In this document: one piece after another, positions 15,382-24,526 of the stretch
Layout of the letters: each line of letters opens with the position of its first letter
Numbering within the stretch: the stretch's first letter is position 1
Assembly: GCF_013372225.1 (NCBI RefSeq)
Contig: NZ_CP053832.1
Span: 744,001-808,000, forward strand
DNA from: Campylobacter ureolyticus
Lineage (GTDB): Bacteria; Campylobacterota; Campylobacteria; Campylobacterales; Campylobacteraceae
Length of the DNA stretch: 64,000 bases
Reading direction: 5' to 3'
Notes under the pieces: model-generated
The model's database searches: none
Told to the model about the DNA's origin: nothing
The model's input: the letters and a program-made list of their open reading frames with translations, nothing else
Translations under genes and position numbers: made by a program

Positions 15382-15756
15382 ATGGTATTTTTTTATAAAA
15401 AATGTGAAGTTTGTGGAAATAAAATGAGTATATTAAAAATATCTTTAAAAAATTCTACTGCATTAGAATGCAAAAATTGCAAAACTAAATATCAGGCAAA
15501 AGAGACTGTATTATATAGGGCAATTAATTTTTTGCTTATAGATTTATTTGGTGGTGCTTTTATAATACTTTTTTTATCCGCTTATACTGCTGTTTATATT
15601 GATAATAAAATTTATAAACTTGATGCTGGGTTGTTTTTTGGATTAATGGTATTTTTATGGTTAATTTTTTGTTTTATATTTTTGTTTTTTTATCTTTTAA
15701 TTATATCAAATTTAATAAAATTTGAGATAATAGAAGAAAACAATAAAAAAGATTAA
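15382..15756 (+). CDS. Zinc-ribbon, two-helix membrane protein
   Basis: 124 residues. An N-terminal zinc ribbon, C8-x2-C11 and C30-x2-C33 (CEVCGNK, then CKNCKTKY), precedes two long hydrophobic helices at about 45-70 and 83-112 and a short charged tail. This is a common layout for small bacterial proteins that sense or assemble membrane components. No specific function is known to me. The ribosome binding site is AAAGGGAAG. It stands alone between the island and the core genes, 50 bases before the MBL hydrolase. Confidence 0.65.
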   Translation: MVFFYKKCEVCGNKMSILKISLKNSTALECKNCKTKYQAKETVLYRAINFLLIDLFGGAFIILFLSAYTAVYIDNKIYKLDAGLFFGLMVFLWLIFCFIFLFFYLLIISNLIKFEIIEENNKKD

Positions 15757-15806
15757 ATATAAAAATAAATTTTAGAATTTGTTTAATTGTTTTAAAAAGG
15801 AAAAAT

Positions 15807-16412
15807 ATGAAAATTCTTAAAAAAAGCTTTGGGATTGCTGTAACAAATTGTTATATTTTAAAAGGCTCAAGTGGTGATATTGTAATAGATCCTGGCGAAA
15901 ATGCATATGAGTGGGTTAAAATAAATTCATATAATATTTTAGCTGTTTTTAATACTCATGGTCATTTTGATCATGTATATGATGATTATAAATTTAAAGA
16001 AGATGGTGTTAGAATTTATATCCATAAAAATGATGCGTTTATGCTTGAAAATGATAATTTTAGTATGCTTAAAAAAACTTGCAAGGCAGATGTTTTAACT
16101 GCGGATAAAGATGAGTTTAAAGTAGGGGATTTTAAAGTTATTTTTCACCATTTTCCAGGGCATACTCCAGGGTGTTGTATGCTTGAAGTTTGTCAAAATG
16201 ATGAAAAACCAGTACTATTTAGTGGGGATTTTTTATTTAAAAATAGCATTGGAAGATATGACTTTCCTTTTTCAAATGCCTTTGATATGAAGGAAAGTAT
16301 TTTAAAAGTTTTAAGTTTTAAAGATGATTTTGAGCTTTTTCCAGGTCATGGAAATAGTAGTTTTTTAAGTGCTGAAAAACCAAATTTAGAGCATTTTTTA
16401 AACTATTTTTAA
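15807..16412 (+). CDS. MBL-fold metal-dependent hydrolase (glyoxalase II-like)
   Basis: 201 residues, the size of the short glyoxalase II-like hydrolases. The metal ligands are all present: T50-H51-G-H53-F-D55-H56, then H119 (PGHTPG), D141 (SGD) and H181 (FPGHG). The family hydrolyses thioesters such as S-lactoylglutathione or related substrates. Which one this enzyme uses cannot be told. Campylobacter lacks glutathione, so a general thioesterase or detoxifying role is more likely. Start ATG with AAAAGG. Its stop overlaps the stop of rodA on the other strand. Confidence 0.85.
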   Translation: MKILKKSFGIAVTNCYILKGSSGDIVIDPGENAYEWVKINSYNILAVFNTHGHFDHVYDDYKFKEDGVRIYIHKNDAFMLENDNFSMLKKTCKADVLTADKDEFKVGDFKVIFHHFPGHTPGCCMLEVCQNDEKPVLFSGDFLFKNSIGRYDFPFSNAFDMKESILKVLSFKDDFELFPGHGNSSFLSAEKPNLEHFLNYF

Positions 16413-17500
16413 AGTTTATAACTATCTTTAAATTTAAAAGTAAGTAGATTTTGAAGCATTCCAAACAAACACATAAAAGTTATAAAGCTGCTTCCACCAT
16501 AACTGAAAAATGGCAATGGAACGCCTACAACTGGTGCTAGCCCGATTGTCATTGAGATATTAACCCCTGCATAGATAAAAATTAAAACCCCAATGCTTGT
16601 CGCCACAACTCTTGTAAAGTAGTCTTCTTTTAGTTGGTAATTTAATGTAATTAAGTGTATTATTAAGCATAAATAAAGCCCCATTAAAAGCAAATTTCCC
16701 ATAAAACCAAATCGCTCGCTATTATACGCAAAGATAAAATCACTTGTTGCAATTGGTAAAAATTTAAAGTGTGTTTGAGTGGCTTCATCTTTTGGTTTTC
16801 CACTCATTCCACCATTTGAGATAGCGATGATTGACTGCTTTACATGGTAGCTTGACTCTTCTGATAAAAACTCAGTTATTCTTTTTTTTTGATAATCATG
16901 CAAGCTTTGATACATCACAGGCGAAGCCACAGACATGGCTAAAAACAAGCTTATCCAAATTTTTTTATTAACATGAATTATAAATAGTGTCCCAAATCCG
17001 CCAAGTAAAAGTATCATAGCTGTTCCAAGGTCTGGCTCTTTAAGTATTAAAATAAATGGCAAAAGTATGATAAAGCTAAATTTTAAAAAACTTTTTAAGT
17101 CATATCCATCACTTGGTGGAGGATTTTTTTTAACCATATAAGCAAGCATTAGTATAAATGCTGGTTTTATGATTTCACTTGGTTGGATTGTAAAATTTAT
17201 AAGAGGTATTTCAAGCCACCTTTTTGCGCCAAGCTTGCTTACGCCAAACAGATCAACGCTTATTAATAACACTATCCCAAACCAGTAAAAAAATGGAATT
17301 ATCCATTCAAGTTTTCTAAAAGGAATTATAAAAAAAAATAAAAACACTCCAAAGCCAAGTGCGTAGTAGATGTATTGTTTAAAAGCTAAAATTTCATTTG
17401 CTTCAGATATTAAAATATGCGATAGCACTAAAATAGGAATTATAAAAATTAGCTGAACAAAGTCAAAATGTGCTAAAATACGCTTATCAAAAATTATCAA
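16409..17500 (-). CDS. mrdB: Peptidoglycan glycosyltransferase RodA
   Basis: 363 residues, about ten hydrophobic helices, SEDS family. Family motifs are present: G-A-K-R-W-L-E-I-P and Q-P-S-E-I-I-K, then K-E-P-D-L-G-T-A, and near the C-terminus G-V-P-L-P-F-F-S-Y-G-G-S-S. RodA polymerises glycan strands in the rod-elongation complex with PBP2, which is encoded in this window at 46041. The start is TTG at 17500 with GGAG ten bases upstream. It diverges from rluD across a 53-base gap that must hold both promoters. RodA is preferred over FtsW because of the motif set, the length and the position next to rluD as in C. jejuni. Confidence 0.92.
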   Translation of the reverse strand: MIIFDKRILAHFDFVQLIFIIPILVLSHILISEANEILAFKQYIYYALGFGVFLFFFIIPFRKLEWIIPFFYWFGIVLLISVDLFGVSKLGAKRWLEIPLINFTIQPSEIIKPAFILMLAYMVKKNPPPSDGYDLKSFLKFSFIILLPFILILKEPDLGTAMILLLGGFGTLFIIHVNKKIWISLFLAMSVASPVMYQSLHDYQKKRITEFLSEESSYHVKQSIIAISNGGMSGKPKDEATQTHFKFLPIATSDFIFAYNSERFGFMGNLLLMGLYLCLIIHLITLNYQLKEDYFTRVVATSIGVLIFIYAGVNISMTIGLAPVVGVPLPFFSYGGSSFITFMCLFGMLQNLLTFKFKDSYKL

Positions 17501-17553
17501 TTATATCTCCATTTAAAATTTCTAAGTGGATTATAACAAAAAAAGGTATCAAA

Positions 17554-18516
17554 TTGAGTGATTTTTTAGTAGATGAAAATTTAAGATTGGATGTTTTTGT
17601 AAGTAAAATGTTGCAAATATCAAGAAATAAAGCCTCAAATTTAGTAAAAAACGGTTTGGTTACTTTGGATAAAACACCTATTTTAAAGCCATCTTTTATA
17701 GTCGAAGTAGGAAAAAAAATTTCTATAAATTTGGATGAAAAAGAAGATAAAAAAGAAAATTTTAAAACTGATTTTAAAATACCAATAATTTATGAAGATA
17801 GTGATATTTTAGTTATAAATAAACCTGCAAATTTAGTAACTCATCCAGCACCAAGTGTAAAAGAACCAACTCTTTTAGACTGGCTTTTAGATAAAAACTA
17901 TGCTCTTTCAAATTTAAACAATGCAAGAAAAGGTATTGTTCATAGACTTGATAAAGGTACAAGTGGTGCACTTGTTATAGCAAAAACAAATAAGGCACAT
18001 TTAAATTTAGCTACCCAGCTAAAAGATAGAACAATGGGAAGAATTTACCTAGCTTTAATAAATTTAAGCTTAAAAGAAAACTTAGTAATTAATAGACCAA
18101 TTGGTAGAAATCCCAAGAATCGTCTTAAAAAAGCGATTGTTCAAGGAGCAAGAGAGTCAAAAAGTGCTTTTTTAAATTTATATAGTGATGATGAGGTAAA
18201 TTTAATTGCAGCAAAGCTTTTTAGTGGAAGAACTCATCAAATAAGAGTTCATCTTTCAAGTATAAATCGCTACATAATAGGTGATAATTTATATGGATTT
18301 AAGAGCCAAAATGATAAAATTGTTCGTTTAATGCTACACGCTTATATTTTATATTTCAAACATCCAATAACTGGGGAAAATATGAAATTTGTAGCAAATT
18401 TAGATAATGAATTTTTAAACTATAAAAATATTAAGGAGAAAGCGTATGAAAAATTTTCACCAAATTTTATTATTGGTAGTTTTGATGATTTTCATAGCTG
18501 GTTGTGCCTCACATAA
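17554..18516 (+). CDS. rluD: RluA/RluD-family 23S rRNA pseudouridine synthase
   Basis: 320 residues from a TTG at 17554, preceded by AAAAGG. An upstream frame extension would overlap the rodA start and is not supported. An S4 RNA-binding domain (about 1-65) is followed by the catalytic domain with H130-R-L-D133-K-G-T-S-G, where D133 is the nucleophile. The family isomerises uridines in 23S rRNA or tRNA. RluD is the likeliest member, but the exact site is not determined. It leads a long co-directional run of genes; flpA starts inside its 3' end, so the two are coupled. Confidence 0.85.
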   Translation: MSDFLVDENLRLDVFVSKMLQISRNKASNLVKNGLVTLDKTPILKPSFIVEVGKKISINLDEKEDKKENFKTDFKIPIIYEDSDILVINKPANLVTHPAPSVKEPTLLDWLLDKNYALSNLNNARKGIVHRLDKGTSGALVIAKTNKAHLNLATQLKDRTMGRIYLALINLSLKENLVINRPIGRNPKNRLKKAIVQGARESKSAFLNLYSDDEVNLIAAKLFSGRTHQIRVHLSSINRYIIGDNLYGFKSQNDKIVRLMLHAYILYFKHPITGENMKFVANLDNEFLNYKNIKEKAYEKFSPNFIIGSFDDFHSWLCLT

Positions 18517-19648
18517 AGTTCCTATGGTAAAAGATAGTTCTTTACCTGTAATAAATGATATTAGAACAGTTAGTTCTTCAAAATCAATTGGACTTGAGTG
18601 GAGCAATCCAAAAGATTTAGATGTGATGGGATACTACATTTATAGGGCCAATTTAAACGAGTCTTTAAAATTAGTGGGTACTATAAAAGATCGTTTTGCA
18701 ACTCATTATTTAGATGATGGCTTAAGCCCTGCTACAACTTATAGATATGCTATTAAAACATTTGGTCAAAATGGCATTTCAGCAGATGGCATAGTAGTAA
18801 GTGCTAGCACTTCCAAAGGAATTGAAACAGTTTCATTTGCTCAAGCGATATACGGACTTCCTGAAAGAGTTAAACTTGTTTGGAGACCACATGCAAATTT
18901 AAAAGTTGGCTCATACATAATCGAGCGAAGAAAAGATGAAAAAAGTAGTTGGTCTAAAAAAGCCGAAGTTAAAGGGAGATTGAGTGCTGAATATATAGAT
19001 AATAGCGTAAAAAGTGGAGAGATGTATCAATATAGAATTAGAGTAAAAACTCTTGATGGTGATATTTCAGAACCATCAAAGGTATTAACTGCTCAAACAA
19101 AAGAGCTTCCACTTGGTGTTATAAATCTTCAGGCTACAATTGATCAACCAAAAAAAATAATTTTAACTTGGGATAGTCCATTAAATGATGCTTTTTCGCA
19201 TTATCAAATTTATACTTCAAGAGGATCTATTTTGCCACTTGTTCCACTTGCTAAAACAGATAAAAATAGCTATGAAGATTTGATTAATGCAAATGGGGCC
19301 AAGAGGTATTATAAAGTAACTTTAGTTGATAAAGACGGGCTTGAGAGCTTGGCTCAAGATGAGGCTATTATGGGGCAAACACTAGTTGCTGCAAAAGCAC
19401 CTGTTTTAGGTGAGCCAATAATTGAAAAAAACTCTATATCACTTAACTGGCATACTGGGGCAAATTATGATAAATTTGTTCTTATAAGAGATGGTGGTGG
19501 TAGTACAAAAACAGTTGATAATATAAAAACAATGTCTTATGTAGATAGAGAAGTTGTAAAAGGAACAAAATATAGCTATAGAGTTTATAGTGTAGATGAA
19601 TATAGCATAAACTCAAATGTATCAAATAAAATGAGTGTAGAGTTTTAA
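18446..19648 (+). CDS. flpA: Fibronectin type III lipoprotein FlpA-like
   Basis: 400 residues with a lipoprotein signal (L-x-F-I-A-G-C20). The mature part contains three clear and one less regular fibronectin type III modules at about 35-122, 130-220, 225-310 and 315-398. In the second module W146-R-P-H-A-N-L-K-V154 lines up with the W-R-P-H-P-D-F-R-V stretch reported to bind fibronectin in C. jejuni FlpA. FlpA is a surface-exposed adhesin for host fibronectin. AAGGAG lies upstream and the start overlaps rluD by 71 bases. trmB follows by a TAATG overlap, the same order as in C. jejuni. Confidence 0.88.
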   Translation: MKNFHQILLLVVLMIFIAGCASHKVPMVKDSSLPVINDIRTVSSSKSIGLEWSNPKDLDVMGYYIYRANLNESLKLVGTIKDRFATHYLDDGLSPATTYRYAIKTFGQNGISADGIVVSASTSKGIETVSFAQAIYGLPERVKLVWRPHANLKVGSYIIERRKDEKSSWSKKAEVKGRLSAEYIDNSVKSGEMYQYRIRVKTLDGDISEPSKVLTAQTKELPLGVINLQATIDQPKKIILTWDSPLNDAFSHYQIYTSRGSILPLVPLAKTDKNSYEDLINANGAKRYYKVTLVDKDGLESLAQDEAIMGQTLVAAKAPVLGEPIIEKNSISLNWHTGANYDKFVLIRDGGGSTKTVDNIKTMSYVDREVVKGTKYSYRVYSVDEYSINSNVSNKMSVEF

Positions 19649-20805
19649 TGCCAAATTTTAGAGTAAAAAAACTTAAAAATTTAACTCTTCCTTTTGAAAA
19701 AAATGGAGTGAAGTTTTTAAAACTTGCAAAAGGAAGAGTTGTAGATTTGCTTTTAACTGAAGTTTTTGGTGAAAAATTTTTTATAACCATAAAGCCTAGC
19801 AGGGATAAATTTATCATAAAATCTGAAAAAATTACCCGTCCAGCAAGGCTTGAAAACTTGCAAATTGCTCTAGAAATTTTTAGAGATGAATTTACTCAAG
19901 AGCTTATTACAAATTCAATTAATGCTAAAAAAAGCAAATTTAAAAAAAGTGAAATTGTAAAAGATGAATTAGAAGCAATAAATTTTTTAAACAGTTCTAG
20001 TAAAAAAGCAATTGAAATAGGCTTTGGTTCTGGAAGGCACCTCTTGTATAGAGCAAAAGAAAATCCTAAAATTTCGTATTTAGGTATTGAGATTTATAAA
20101 CCATCAATTGATCAAGTCGAAAATTTAGCTATAAAAGATAAGCTTTTAAATTTGGCTTTACTAAACTGTGATGCAAGAAGTTTTTTAAGTTTAGTTAAGT
20201 CAAATTCTGTTGATTTTATCTATTTGCACTTTCCAGTTCCATGGGATGATTCGCCACATAGAAGAGTAATTTCAAAAAGCTTTTTAGAAGAGGCTAAAAG
20301 AGTTTTAAAAGTTAATGCTAGATTTGAATTAAGAAGTGATAGTAGAAATTATAGTGAGTTTAGCATAAATGAAATGCTTGATTTAAACGGTGTTAGCTTA
20401 GAAATTTATAAGAATAAAAATTTAGAAATTTCAAGTAAATATGAAGATAGATGGAAAAAACAAGATAAAGATATTTATGATATTATTATGATAAACAATG
20501 ACTTATCAGATGATATTTCAAATTTCAAAGAGTTAGAGTTTCCAAAATTTGATCCTTTAAAAATAGCTTTAAATTTTAAACACGAAAAGTTTAAATTTGA
20601 TGATTTTTTTATAAATTTTGAAGAAATTTATAAATTTAGTGATGATGAAATTTTATTAAAACTCTCTTTTGGAGATTTTAGTGTTAATGAAAATAGATTT
20701 ATTTACATTTCAAGCGAAGTTAGTAAGTACTATATAAACTCACCGCTTCCAACTAAAACAAATCAAAAAGCGCATGAAAAAATAAAGGAAATTTTACTAA
20801 AATGA
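19648..20805 (+). CDS. trmB: tRNA (guanine-N7-)-methyltransferase
   Basis: 385 residues, longer than the usual 230-250 because epsilonproteobacterial TrmB carries extra N- and C-terminal parts. The methyltransferase core has E-I-G-F-G-S-G-R-H, G-I-E-I-Y, N-C-D-A-R and the TrmB signature F-P-V-P-W-D-D-S-P-H-R-R. It makes m7G46 in tRNA. The start overlaps the flpA stop, and the gene overlaps ftsE by four bases. The C-terminal 100 residues are not typical TrmB. Confidence 0.88.
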   Translation: MPNFRVKKLKNLTLPFEKNGVKFLKLAKGRVVDLLLTEVFGEKFFITIKPSRDKFIIKSEKITRPARLENLQIALEIFRDEFTQELITNSINAKKSKFKKSEIVKDELEAINFLNSSSKKAIEIGFGSGRHLLYRAKENPKISYLGIEIYKPSIDQVENLAIKDKLLNLALLNCDARSFLSLVKSNSVDFIYLHFPVPWDDSPHRRVISKSFLEEAKRVLKVNARFELRSDSRNYSEFSINEMLDLNGVSLEIYKNKNLEISSKYEDRWKKQDKDIYDIIMINNDLSDDISNFKELEFPKFDPLKIALNFKHEKFKFDDFFINFEEIYKFSDDEILLKLSFGDFSVNENRFIYISSEVSKYYINSPLPTKTNQKAHEKIKEILLK

Positions 20806-21473
20806 CAGATATTATCAAAGCTTCAAATTTAACTCTTGGATATCACGGCTCAAGTCCTGTTATAAATGGTGCAAATTTTAGTATTAAAACAAAGGACTTT
20901 ATAGTAATTACGGGAGAAAGTGGAAGTGGAAAATCAACACTCTTAAAATCATTTTATGGCGGAATTAATATAAAAGGTGGCGATTTAGAAGTTTGCTTTT
21001 ATGATTTAAAAAACAGATCCGCTAGAAATTTAAGGCATCTTAGACAAAAAATAGGAATTGTTTTTCAAGATTATAGACTAATTGCTGAATGGACTATTGA
21101 AAAAAATATCAGACTTCCTTTAGTTATCGCAGGATACGGTGAAAAAGAGTGCGATGCTCAGGTTGAAAATCTTTTAAAAAGAGTTAAGCTTTTTCATAAA
21201 GTTGGCAAATATCCACTTGAAATAAGTGGTGGTGAGCAACAAAGAGTTGCTGTGGCAAGGGCATTGGCACAAAATCCTCAATTGATTTTATGTGATGAAC
21301 CAACAGGAAATTTAGATGATGTGTCAAGTGAGATGATTTGGAGACTTTTAAGGCTTGCAAATGATAAATGGAATGCAACAGTTGTTGTAGTAACTCATAG
21401 AGCACCATCAAGTTTAAAATTTAATTTTAGACATTTTAGAATATCAGAAGGAGCAGTATTTGAAGAGCGTTAG
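20802..21473 (+). CDS. ftsE: Cell-division ABC ATPase FtsE
   Basis: 223 residues with all ABC motifs: Walker A G-E-S-G-S-G-K-S-T (about 39-47), Q-loop F-Q-D-Y-R, signature S-G-G-E-Q-Q-R-V, Walker B L-I-L-C-D-E-P-T-G, and a late His (V-V-T-H). FtsE forms a complex with FtsX that converts ATP hydrolysis into activation of cell-wall hydrolases at the septum. The next two genes encode FtsX and an EnvC-like activator, which makes FtsE more likely than LolD. It overlaps trmB and ftsX. Confidence 0.87.
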   Translation: MTDIIKASNLTLGYHGSSPVINGANFSIKTKDFIVITGESGSGKSTLLKSFYGGINIKGGDLEVCFYDLKNRSARNLRHLRQKIGIVFQDYRLIAEWTIEKNIRLPLVIAGYGEKECDAQVENLLKRVKLFHKVGKYPLEISGGEQQRVAVARALAQNPQLILCDEPTGNLDDVSSEMIWRLLRLANDKWNATVVVVTHRAPSSLKFNFRHFRISEGAVFEER

Positions 21474-22269
21474 GACACATTTTGGCGTTATTATTTCTCT
21501 TATTGGACTTTTGTTTTCTATACAGTTTAGCTTTTTTGTAAATACTTTAGTAAATGAGTATGAAAAAATAATAAAAGATGAATATAGCATAATCTTAGTT
21601 TCAAAAAAAGCACTTGATTTAAATAGCCTAAAATTAGATGAAATTCAAAATTTAAATGAAATAAGTTCTAAAAATATGCTTGAGAGTTTACAAAACAAAG
21701 TTTCAAAAGAGGCAATTGTAAAAGTTAGCCAAAACCTTCCTAAATTTTATAGCGTAAATTTGAAATTTTTTCCAAGCAATGAACAGCTTGAATTTATTAA
21801 TCAAAAATTACAAAAAATAGATGGTGTAAGTAGAGTTGAAATTTTTTCAAAATCGCATAGTAGCACATATAAGCTTCTTTTATTTATTAAAGTTTTAGTT
21901 TTTTCTTTTTCTGTTTTAGTTGCTATTTTAGGAGTTATGCTTATGCTAAAACAGATGAAAATTTGGACTTTTGAGCATAAAAACAGAATAGAAGTTATGA
22001 ACTTATTTGGTGCTCAATACCTTACAAAAAGTATTTTTTTATATAAACTAGCTTTTTGGGATAGTTTAATAGCTGCACTTTTAGTGTGTGGATTTTTCTT
22101 TATATTACCTAATTTTGCTATTTATAAAAGTTTTATTTCAACTATTGCATTACCTTTAACATATACTTTAACAATAGATCAAATTTTACTCATTTTTGCC
22201 ATGTCTTTAAGTATTGCTTTTGTATCTGCAACTTTTGTTATGCTTGGTATTAAAGAAGAGATTTTATGA
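21460..22269 (+). CDS. ftsX: Cell-division protein FtsX
   Basis: 269 residues starting with TTG inside the ftsE 3' end. The topology is that of FtsX: one N-terminal helix (about 8-28), a periplasmic domain of roughly 110 residues, then three helices at about 145-167, 195-217 and 240-262. The periplasmic loop is the part that touches the EnvC-type activator. It overlaps the envC-like gene by four bases (ATGA). Confidence 0.85.
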   Translation: MKSVRTHFGVIISLIGLLFSIQFSFFVNTLVNEYEKIIKDEYSIILVSKKALDLNSLKLDEIQNLNEISSKNMLESLQNKVSKEAIVKVSQNLPKFYSVNLKFFPSNEQLEFINQKLQKIDGVSRVEIFSKSHSSTYKLLLFIKVLVFSFSVLVAILGVMLMLKQMKIWTFEHKNRIEVMNLFGAQYLTKSIFLYKLAFWDSLIAALLVCGFFFILPNFAIYKSFISTIALPLTYTLTIDQILLIFAMSLSIAFVSATFVMLGIKEEIL

Positions 22270-23513
22270 AAAAAATAGCTCTTTTTTTACTTGTTTTTAG
22301 CTATATTTTTGCAGAGCAAAGCACAAAAGACAAGATAGAATTAACAAATAAAAACATAGCTGTAAAAAAAAGTGAAGAAAAAAATCTATCTAAAAAAATT
22401 GATGAACTTGGAGTTTTGATAGTAAAAGAAAGTGCTGAGTTAAAAAAAACAAATGCTCAAATCGATGAAATAACTGGCTTAGTTGTAAATTTGTCACAAA
22501 AATATAAAGATGAAGCTTTAGAGCTAGATGAGTTAAATAAACAAACTGATGAGTTAGTAAAAATTAAATTAGAACTTGAGAAAAAAATCACTGAATTAAT
22601 AGTAGAAGATTTTTCTTTTAATCTAATACAAGATAGTGATATAAAAACCCATGAAGCACTTATCTCAAATGAAGTTTTTGCATCTTTAAGTGATGTTTTT
22701 AGAAAAGATATTGCAAATTTAGTTATAACCCACGATGAAGCAAGTAAAACAATTGATAAAAAAAACAAAGAAATTTTAGATTTGGAAAAAAATTTAAAAG
22801 AGTATAGTGCAAAAAAAGAAGAACTTTCAAATGCTCAAAAAAAGCAAAAAAAATTGGTTGAAAATTTAAATAAAAACAAAGAGGATTATATTCAAAAATT
22901 AATTAATACCCAAAAACAAAGTGAAGCTCTAGCTTCTACTTTAGAAGAACTTAAAATTATTGATGATAAAGAAGAAAAAGCCAAAGCTAAAAAAATAGCT
23001 CAAAAAAATGCACAAAAACAAGAAGCTCAGCCAGAAATTCTACAAAGAGATAAAAGAGTTGAAGATATTGATAAAAAAGTCAAACTTTATGGCTCAAGCT
23101 ACAAAGAAAGTAGAGTTAAAAAATATGTTGGCTCTAAAACTATTTCTCCGTTAAAAAATGCCTTTGTAAAGAGAAAATTTGGAAATTTTATAGATCCAGT
23201 TTATGATATAAAAATATTTAATGAATCAGTTATTTTAAGCTCAAACACACAAAATGCACAAGTTTATAATGTTCTTGATGGAAAAGTTATATTTGCTAAA
23301 AGTACACCGGTTTTAGACAATGTTATAATTGTTGAAAACAAAAATGGCATTCATACAATATACGCAAATTTAAGCCAAATCGCTCCAACTATAAAAAATG
23401 GAAGTGTTATAAAAAAAGGCTATTCTATCGGAAGAGTAAAAAGCGATTTAACATTTGAAGTTACGCAAAAAAACTTTCACATAGATCCGCTTGAATTAAT
23501 TTCATTAAAATAA
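22266..23513 (+). CDS. EnvC-like coiled-coil protein with degenerate LytM domain
   Basis: 415 residues: a signal peptide (cut near A17), coiled-coil segments from about 20 to 265 rich in Lys and Glu, and a C-terminal LytM/M23 domain from about 300. The zinc ligands of active LytM enzymes are missing: the usual Y-G-H-L is Y-A-N-L-S, and the usual H-x-H-F-E is L-T-F-E-V. By analogy with E. coli EnvC it should be an amidase activator rather than an enzyme, driven by FtsEX (upstream genes) and acting on AmiA, encoded downstream in the same gene run. Most functional claims here are inference from these family rules. Confidence 0.82.
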   Translation: MKKIALFLLVFSYIFAEQSTKDKIELTNKNIAVKKSEEKNLSKKIDELGVLIVKESAELKKTNAQIDEITGLVVNLSQKYKDEALELDELNKQTDELVKIKLELEKKITELIVEDFSFNLIQDSDIKTHEALISNEVFASLSDVFRKDIANLVITHDEASKTIDKKNKEILDLEKNLKEYSAKKEELSNAQKKQKKLVENLNKNKEDYIQKLINTQKQSEALASTLEELKIIDDKEEKAKAKKIAQKNAQKQEAQPEILQRDKRVEDIDKKVKLYGSSYKESRVKKYVGSKTISPLKNAFVKRKFGNFIDPVYDIKIFNESVILSSNTQNAQVYNVLDGKVIFAKSTPVLDNVIIVENKNGIHTIYANLSQIAPTIKNGSVIKKGYSIGRVKSDLTFEVTQKNFHIDPLELISLK

Positions 23514-23529
23514 ACTCACATTATGCTAA

Positions 23530-24291
<762 letters not shown>

Positions 24292-24301
24292 AAGGAAAAT
24301 T

Positions 24302-24526
24302 ATGACAAGATCAGAAGAAATAACAGCTAAGGCTTTAAAATTTGTTGATGGTGATAGATATAAGCTCTCTTTAGTTGTTGCAAAAAGAGCAAATCAGCTT
24401 CACAACGGTGAAAAACCCTTGGTAGATTTACCAAATATAAAAAATTATAAATTTGCAGATATTGCTTTAATGGAAATCGCAGAAGGTAAAGTATCGCTAT
24501 ATGGAATCGTTAAAGCAGAGGAGTGA
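24302..24526 (+). CDS. rpoZ: RNA polymerase omega subunit
   Basis: 74 residues, slightly short as usual in Campylobacter. [10 protein letters not shown] near the N-terminus, then [14 protein letters not shown] and [10 protein letters not shown] are typical of omega. It lies between pyrH and spoT as in C. jejuni. Its 3' end contains an AGGAG directly before the stop, which can serve spoT. Confidence 0.9.
   Translation: MTRSEEITAKALKFVDGDRYKLSLVVAKRANQLHNGEKPLVDLPNIKNYKFADIALMEIAEGKVSLYGIVKAEE

Noticed and set aside
1600-15400. A prophage or integrative conjugative element
   Set aside because: No integrase, relaxase, capsid, tail or replication gene is seen and no tRNA-type attachment site. 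The only recombinase is the IS1595 transposase inside its own ends.
17470-17553. N-terminal extension of rluD
   Set aside because: It overlaps the rodA start and the shared promoter gap; the TTG at 17554 begins the S4 domain.
19482-19817. Minus-strand reading rich in His, Leu and Tyr across flpA-trmB
   Set aside because: It is a low-complexity shadow of two well-supported plus-strand genes. The same applies to similar readings at 21184, 26580, 42581 and 55642.
22266-23513. Active M23 endopeptidase
   Set aside because: The His ligands of the LytM zinc site are missing.
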